Shown piece after piece: positions 60,438 through 64,000 of a stretch of 64,000 nucleotides of DNA. The notes beneath the pieces were generated by a model, which had not been told where the DNA came from, did not search any database, and saw only the letters and a list, made by a program, of their open reading frames with translations. The translations under genes and the position numbers were made by a program. The stretch lies in the NCBI RefSeq assembly GCF_029854295.1, contig NZ_CP122979.1:186001-250000 (forward strand). The letters are read 5' to 3'. The stretch's first letter is position 1. Every line of letters begins with the position of its first letter. The DNA comes from Mesomycoplasma lagogenitalium (GTDB lineage Bacteria > Bacillota_I > Bacilli_A > Mycoplasmatales > Metamycoplasmataceae).

Positions 60438-61338
60438 TGTCGATAAAATAATTAAAGATTTTTATTTAATTAAACTTAATGAATTTCCTAATGCTTTTAT
60501 TGAAAGACCATCTATTAATCGGGCGGGACTTTTATTAGGTGGTAATTTTAAAAGAGAAACTTTAACAAAAAATATTGTTGGTTGAGGAACTAACGAATCA
60601 GAATTTCTTCTTTCATTAAGCGAAGAAAAAAGAAAAAAAGCTTTAAAAACAGTTATTGGTGCCTTGCCGCCACTGTTATTATTATCAATTGGTTTTTCAG
60701 CAAATTTATATCAAGAAGTATTACAAATTGCTGAAAAATATAAAGTTCAAGTTGTTAAAAGTCAAGAACATTTATCAACATTAATTGCTAATATCGGTAG
60801 TTATTTAACTGAATATTTTGCAAAAACTGTTTCTGTTCATGGTTGTGCTGTTTTAGTAAATGGAGTAGGGGTAATGATAATTGGCCCTTCTGGTGCTGGT
60901 AAATCGGAAGCCGTTTTGGAATTAATTCAAGAAGGACACACATTTGTAACTGATGATACAGTAGTAATATCGCGACTTGGAAATCGCTTTATCGGTAAAC
61001 CAGCCACAATTACTCAAGATTTTCTAGAAGTAAGAGGGATAGGTTTGATTGATATAAGACACACTTATGGTTCAAGTATGATTAGAGCAAAATTAGACAT
61101 AGATTTAGTTTTAGAGTTAGTACCAGATAATGAAAATATTATTTTTGATCGTCTAGGAAAATGAGACTTGGAGTATAATATTTTAGACGGTGCAATTCAA
61201 AAAATACAAATCCCCGTTAAGCAAGGGAGAACTATTTCTTCTCTAGTTGTAGCAGCAGTAAATGCTTATTTAGTAAGAAAAGATGGTTTAGATCCGTTAC
61301 AAAAAATTCAAGAAAGGATATTAAAAGAAAATGAATAA
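60421..61338 (+). CDS. hprK: HPr kinase/phosphorylase
   Basis: Phosphorylates HPr on Ser46 to couple PTS activity to glycolytic state; also the reverse reaction. It has 305 residues. Walker A is [13 protein letters not shown] precedes it, and the family signature is [15 protein letters not shown]. It starts inside the end of uvrA, where AAAGGAG lies just upstream. It overlaps lgt by 8 bases. The uvrA-hprK-lgt-trxB order is common in low-GC Gram-positives and their relatives. Confidence 0.95.
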
Positions 61339-62332
61339 TCAAGAATTAATTGAAAAATTCGGCAGACCATTTTCAGTCGGTGAAGCTTATGAAATATTTC
61401 CTGGATTTCCAGTTTATAGTTTTATGATCTTTTTAGGAATGGTATTTGCGATTTTAACAATTGCCTTTTTCTGAAAACGTGAAAATCTTAATTTTGATCA
61501 TTTATTTGTTTTAATTATCATTACAATCCCTTCATCAATTATTGGTGCAAGATTAGGATTTATATTTGAACAAATATCTGTTGGAAATGGTGGTTCATTA
61601 AAAGATAATTGGTGAAACATCCGAAGTGGAGGACTTTCGATTCAATGAGGAGTTATTCTTTCCGCTTCTTTAGATTTAGTTTATGTTTTTATAAAAAGAA
61701 AAGAACTAGATTATCGTAAATGTTTATCAATTATTTTGCCAACAGTTTTAATTGGACAAGCAGTTGGTAGATGAGGTAATTTTACAAACCACGAAGTTTA
61801 TGGAAAACAGGATTTAACTGGAGAATGAACATTATGATTGGGGCCAATTATTTCCAAAAATATGTTTATTAGTGATGCTGTTTATCCTAATGGAGCATTA
61901 AGAATTCCGCTATTTTTCTATGAATTTTTAACTTCATTAATCGGTTATATAATTATTGTTTGAATTTTAAATTTCTTCAATTGATTAAAACCGGGAGTAA
62001 CAGCAGGATTTTATTTAATATGGTACGGTATAGTTAGATCATCGATGGAATTTTTAAGAGAAGAATCATATGTAATTTACTTTGTATTAGCAATTTTTTA
62101 CATCATTTTCGGAATCGCTCTTTCCGTTTATTACCAGTTTTTTGGTAATTATGTTTATAAAATTGTTGATAAAAAACTTAAAATTGAAAAACGAGAAAGA
62201 TATAAAGCAGAGAAAAAACCAATTGGTAAAGCTTATTGAATTTTTTATGAAAGAATTAATTATGAAATTCAAGAGCAACAAACAGACGCTCAAAAGCAAC
62301 TAAAATTAGAAAAAAATACAAACAAAATGTAA
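61331..62332 (+). CDS. lgt: prolipoprotein diacylglyceryl transferase
   Basis: Membrane enzyme that transfers diacylglycerol from phosphatidylglycerol to the lipobox Cys of prolipoproteins; it would act on the many lipoproteins in this window. It has 333 residues and about seven membrane helices. The family signature GRWGNFTNHEVYG (usually GRIGNFxNxE) and SGGLSIQWG are visible. A basic cytoplasmic tail of about 60 residues follows the last helix. It has at least ten TGA Trp codons, so only its 3' end appears open in the standard code. Confidence 0.95.
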
Positions 62333-62345
62333 TAAAGGAGAAAAA

Positions 62346-63263
62346 ATGGAAAAAATTTATGATGTAATCATTATTGGAGCTGGACCTTCAGGATTATCAG
62401 CTGCAATTTATGCTTCAAGAGGTAATTTATCAGTAGCAATTGTTGAAAAAGGTGCTCCAGGTGGAAAAATGGTAGCTCAATCAAAAATTGAAAACTGGCC
62501 TGGAGATAAAATGGTTATGGGAGCTGATTTAGCTTTAAGAATGTATGAACACGCCATTGAATATGGTGCAGAACATTTATACGGAGAAGTAGAAACAGTT
62601 AAATCACTTTCGGAGTTTGAAAAAGAAGTTCATTTAAAATCAGGAAATGTATTAAAAGCAAAATCAGTAGTTATTGCTACTGGAATGAACGAAAGAAAAC
62701 CAATGGATGTTGAAGGAATTTTAGAATTTGAACATAAAGGTGTTTCTTATTGTGTAATTTGTGATGGACCATTATATGGAAAAAATCCTGCCATTGTTAT
62801 TGGTGGTGGAAATTCAGCAGTTGAAGAAGGGGCATTTTTAGCTTCAATCGCTTCTGAAGTTCATGTTTTCGTTCGTGATGCAAAATTTATAGCAGAACCA
62901 AAACTAGTTGAAGAACTAATGGCTAGAGACAATGTTAAGGTTCATTTCAACTCGAGAGTTTTAAAATTAATGGGAACTAACTCACTTGAAAAAGCACTTG
63001 TAGAAATTGACGGAAAACAACAAGAATTAAAAGTTGCATCTGTTTTCCCATACATAGGATTTATTCCTGCATCAAGTATGGTTAAAGATTTAGGAATTGT
63101 TGAACCTAATGGCTTTATCAAAGTTGATCAATTCCAAGAAACCAAAGTTAAAGGAATTTATGCTGTTGGAGATATTACTCAAAAAGAAATTCGTCAAATT
63201 ATTACAGCTACAAATGACGGTGGTATTGCTGGAAAAATTTTAACTAACAGATTAGGAAAATAA
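62346..63263 (+). CDS. trxB: thioredoxin reductase
   Basis: NADPH-dependent reduction of thioredoxin, 305 residues. FAD loop IIGAGPSGLSAA, NADPH loop VIGGGNSAVEEGAF, redox pair CVIC (usually CAxC) and the C-terminal GDITQKEIRQI are present. AAAGGAG precedes the ATG, 13 bases after lgt. As a flavoenzyme of redox defence it closes the uvrA-hprK-lgt-trxB unit. A terminator follows. Confidence 0.96.
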   Translation: MEKIYDVIIIGAGPSGLSAAIYASRGNLSVAIVEKGAPGGKMVAQSKIENWPGDKMVMGADLALRMYEHAIEYGAEHLYGEVETVKSLSEFEKEVHLKSGNVLKAKSVVIATGMNERKPMDVEGILEFEHKGVSYCVICDGPLYGKNPAIVIGGGNSAVEEGAFLASIASEVHVFVRDAKFIAEPKLVEELMARDNVKVHFNSRVLKLMGTNSLEKALVEIDGKQQELKVASVFPYIGFIPASSMVKDLGIVEPNGFIKVDQFQETKVKGIYAVGDITQKEIRQIITATNDGGIAGKILTNRLGK

Positions 63264-63284
63264 TTTATAAATTAATATTTTATA

Positions 63285-63317
63285 AAAAAAATAAGTTGGA
63301 AAGCAACTTATTTTTTT
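63285..63317 (+). terminator. terminator after trxB
   Basis: ATAAGTTG (63291-63298) pairs with CAACTTAT (63304-63311), extended by A/T pairs and followed by a T-run. Confidence 0.88.
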
Positions 63318-63358
63318 ATGCAAAAAATTACTAAAATTCACTTTTTTATGCAAAAAAT
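63312..63358 (+). repeat. two 17-base direct repeats upstream of a lipoprotein promoter
   Basis: TTTTTTATGCAAAAAAT occurs at 63312-63328 and again at 63342-63358, 30 bases apart start to start. Each copy is a near-palindrome of T6 and A6 around ATGC. The first copy overlaps the trxB terminator T-run. The spacing is close to three helical turns. Confidence 0.75.
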
Positions 63359-63371
63359 GCCTCTTATTTCC

Positions 63372-63393
63372 AAAAAAAAAAAAAAAGTATAAT
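63372..63393 (+). promoter_or_regulatory. promoter with 15-A tract abutting the -10 box
   Basis: A15 (63372-63386), then G, then TATAAT (63388-63393). The tract fills the spacer between -10 and any -35, so slippage would change the spacing. This is the layout of phase-variable vlp promoters of M. hyorhinis. It drives the lipoprotein at 63412. Confidence 0.65.
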
Positions 63394-63411
63394 GCTAAAA
63401 AGGGGCATTAA

Positions 63412-64000
63412 ATGAAAAAGAGCAAACCAAAGTTATTTTTTTGAAAACTTTTATTAGTTTTTAGTTTTATCTTTTTTACATTTTCTTGCAATTCAAATAA
63501 AAATGATAATATCAATATCAATATTTTAAATTCAGATTTAAACAAAAATAAAAACAGCGATAGTCAATTTAATAATAATATAAATTTAATAAATGATGAT
63601 AAACAACAAAAAGAAGTTAATCAAATTATTAATTTAACTTTAGAAAAAAGAGTTTCTGCAAATAAAGAAGCACAAAGATTAAAACAATCACATAGTGGAA
63701 CTTTTTCTAATACACAAGTTTCAGGTATTTATTTAGATCCTCAAAAAATTTATAATTTCAAAATAACTATTAATGAAAAAATTGAAGAAAATAGTTTATC
63801 AATTTTTTCATTGCAAAGTTATTATGTTGATCCAGTTGATAAAAATGAAAGTTTTAAAGCAGATTTTAGAAGTTTAGCTAAAAATGCTCGATGATTAAAA
63901 CAAGGGGTAAATGAAATTACATTTGATTTAACTAATAATAAATATGGAACGAGTTTATTTTTTGACAATTTAACTGAAAAAGATATTAGTTTAAAAATCG
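63412..64000 (+). CDS. lipoprotein similar to the M60-like protein, cut by the window end
   Basis: At least 196 residues. The signal is KLFFWKLLLVFSFIFF with lipobox TFSC. An Asn/Asp-rich linker follows. SGIYLDPQKIYNFKI then matches TGYYLEAGKKYEFQV of the M60-like lipoprotein (44000). Further alignment continues through EITFDLTNNKYGTSLFFDNLTEKDISLKI against VVDLTKDKHGYAVFLSNFSNEPLSVKI. The catalytic region would lie beyond the window. AAGGGG lies upstream of the ATG. It is expressed from the poly(A) promoter. The family call rests on this similarity only. Confidence 0.7.

Overview
The window is a gene-dense, strongly AT-rich chromosome segment from a Mycoplasma-type mollicute. UGA is read as tryptophan throughout: lon, uvrA, proS, parE, pdhA, lgt and most other genes are only intact if TGA is a sense codon at conserved Trp positions. 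Cell-wall genes are absent, lipoproteins with a Cys lipobox are abundant, and sugars enter by PTS. A lipoyl-less PdhC and an oversized OppF point to the Mycoplasmopsis/Metamycoplasma side of the group. No rRNA, CRISPR array, prophage or intact insertion sequence was seen.

Layout. 1-4765: nucleoside salvage and sugar operon (deoD end, pyrimidine-nucleoside phosphorylase, deoC, upp, a ROK sugar kinase, a membrane protein resembling an ECF S component). 4771-9886: CIRCE-controlled lon, proS, tsaE-tsaB. 9942-10680: eight tRNA genes (Pro, Ala, Met, Ile-CAU, Ser, fMet, Asp, Phe). 10736-14865: RpiR regulator, fructose-family PTS EIIABC, small membrane protein, manA. 14973-19545: parE-parC. 19555-28979: a structured leader (25-codon ORF, antiterminator, terminator) followed by oppABCDF and a small membrane protein. 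29363-34234: pdhABCD. 34356-34824: a ruined lipoprotein gene. 34973-37558: gyrA. 37652-46870: a surface-protein region with four related small lipoproteins, two of them with 15-residue repeats, an opposite-strand lipoprotein of about 36-residue repeats, an e(P4)-type acid phosphatase and an M60-like metalloprotease lipoprotein. 46968-48061: rpsO and tpiA on the minus strand. 48206-56248: a 5'-nucleotidase lipoprotein, a two-subunit ABC exporter and a P68/P80-like lipoprotein. 56522-63263: orphan C5 DNA methyltransferase, uvrA-hprK-lgt, trxB. 63412-end: a second lipoprotein resembling the M60-like one, behind a poly(A) promoter.

How it fits together. Surface phosphatase and nucleotidase would release nucleosides from host nucleotides. 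The deo/upp genes turn these into bases, sugar phosphates and UMP. PTS sugar with ManA, the ROK kinase and TpiA feed glycolysis, and PdhABCD makes acetyl-CoA. Peptides come in by Opp, possibly supplied by surface proteases. Lgt anchors the many lipoproteins.

The observations most worth pursuing are the opp leader, whose antiterminator overlaps the stop codon of a leader ORF; homopolymer tracts at promoters of surface lipoproteins (63372-63393, 56279-56297); the repeat-bearing lipoprotein array; and a recurring promoter geometry that predicts leaderless mRNAs.
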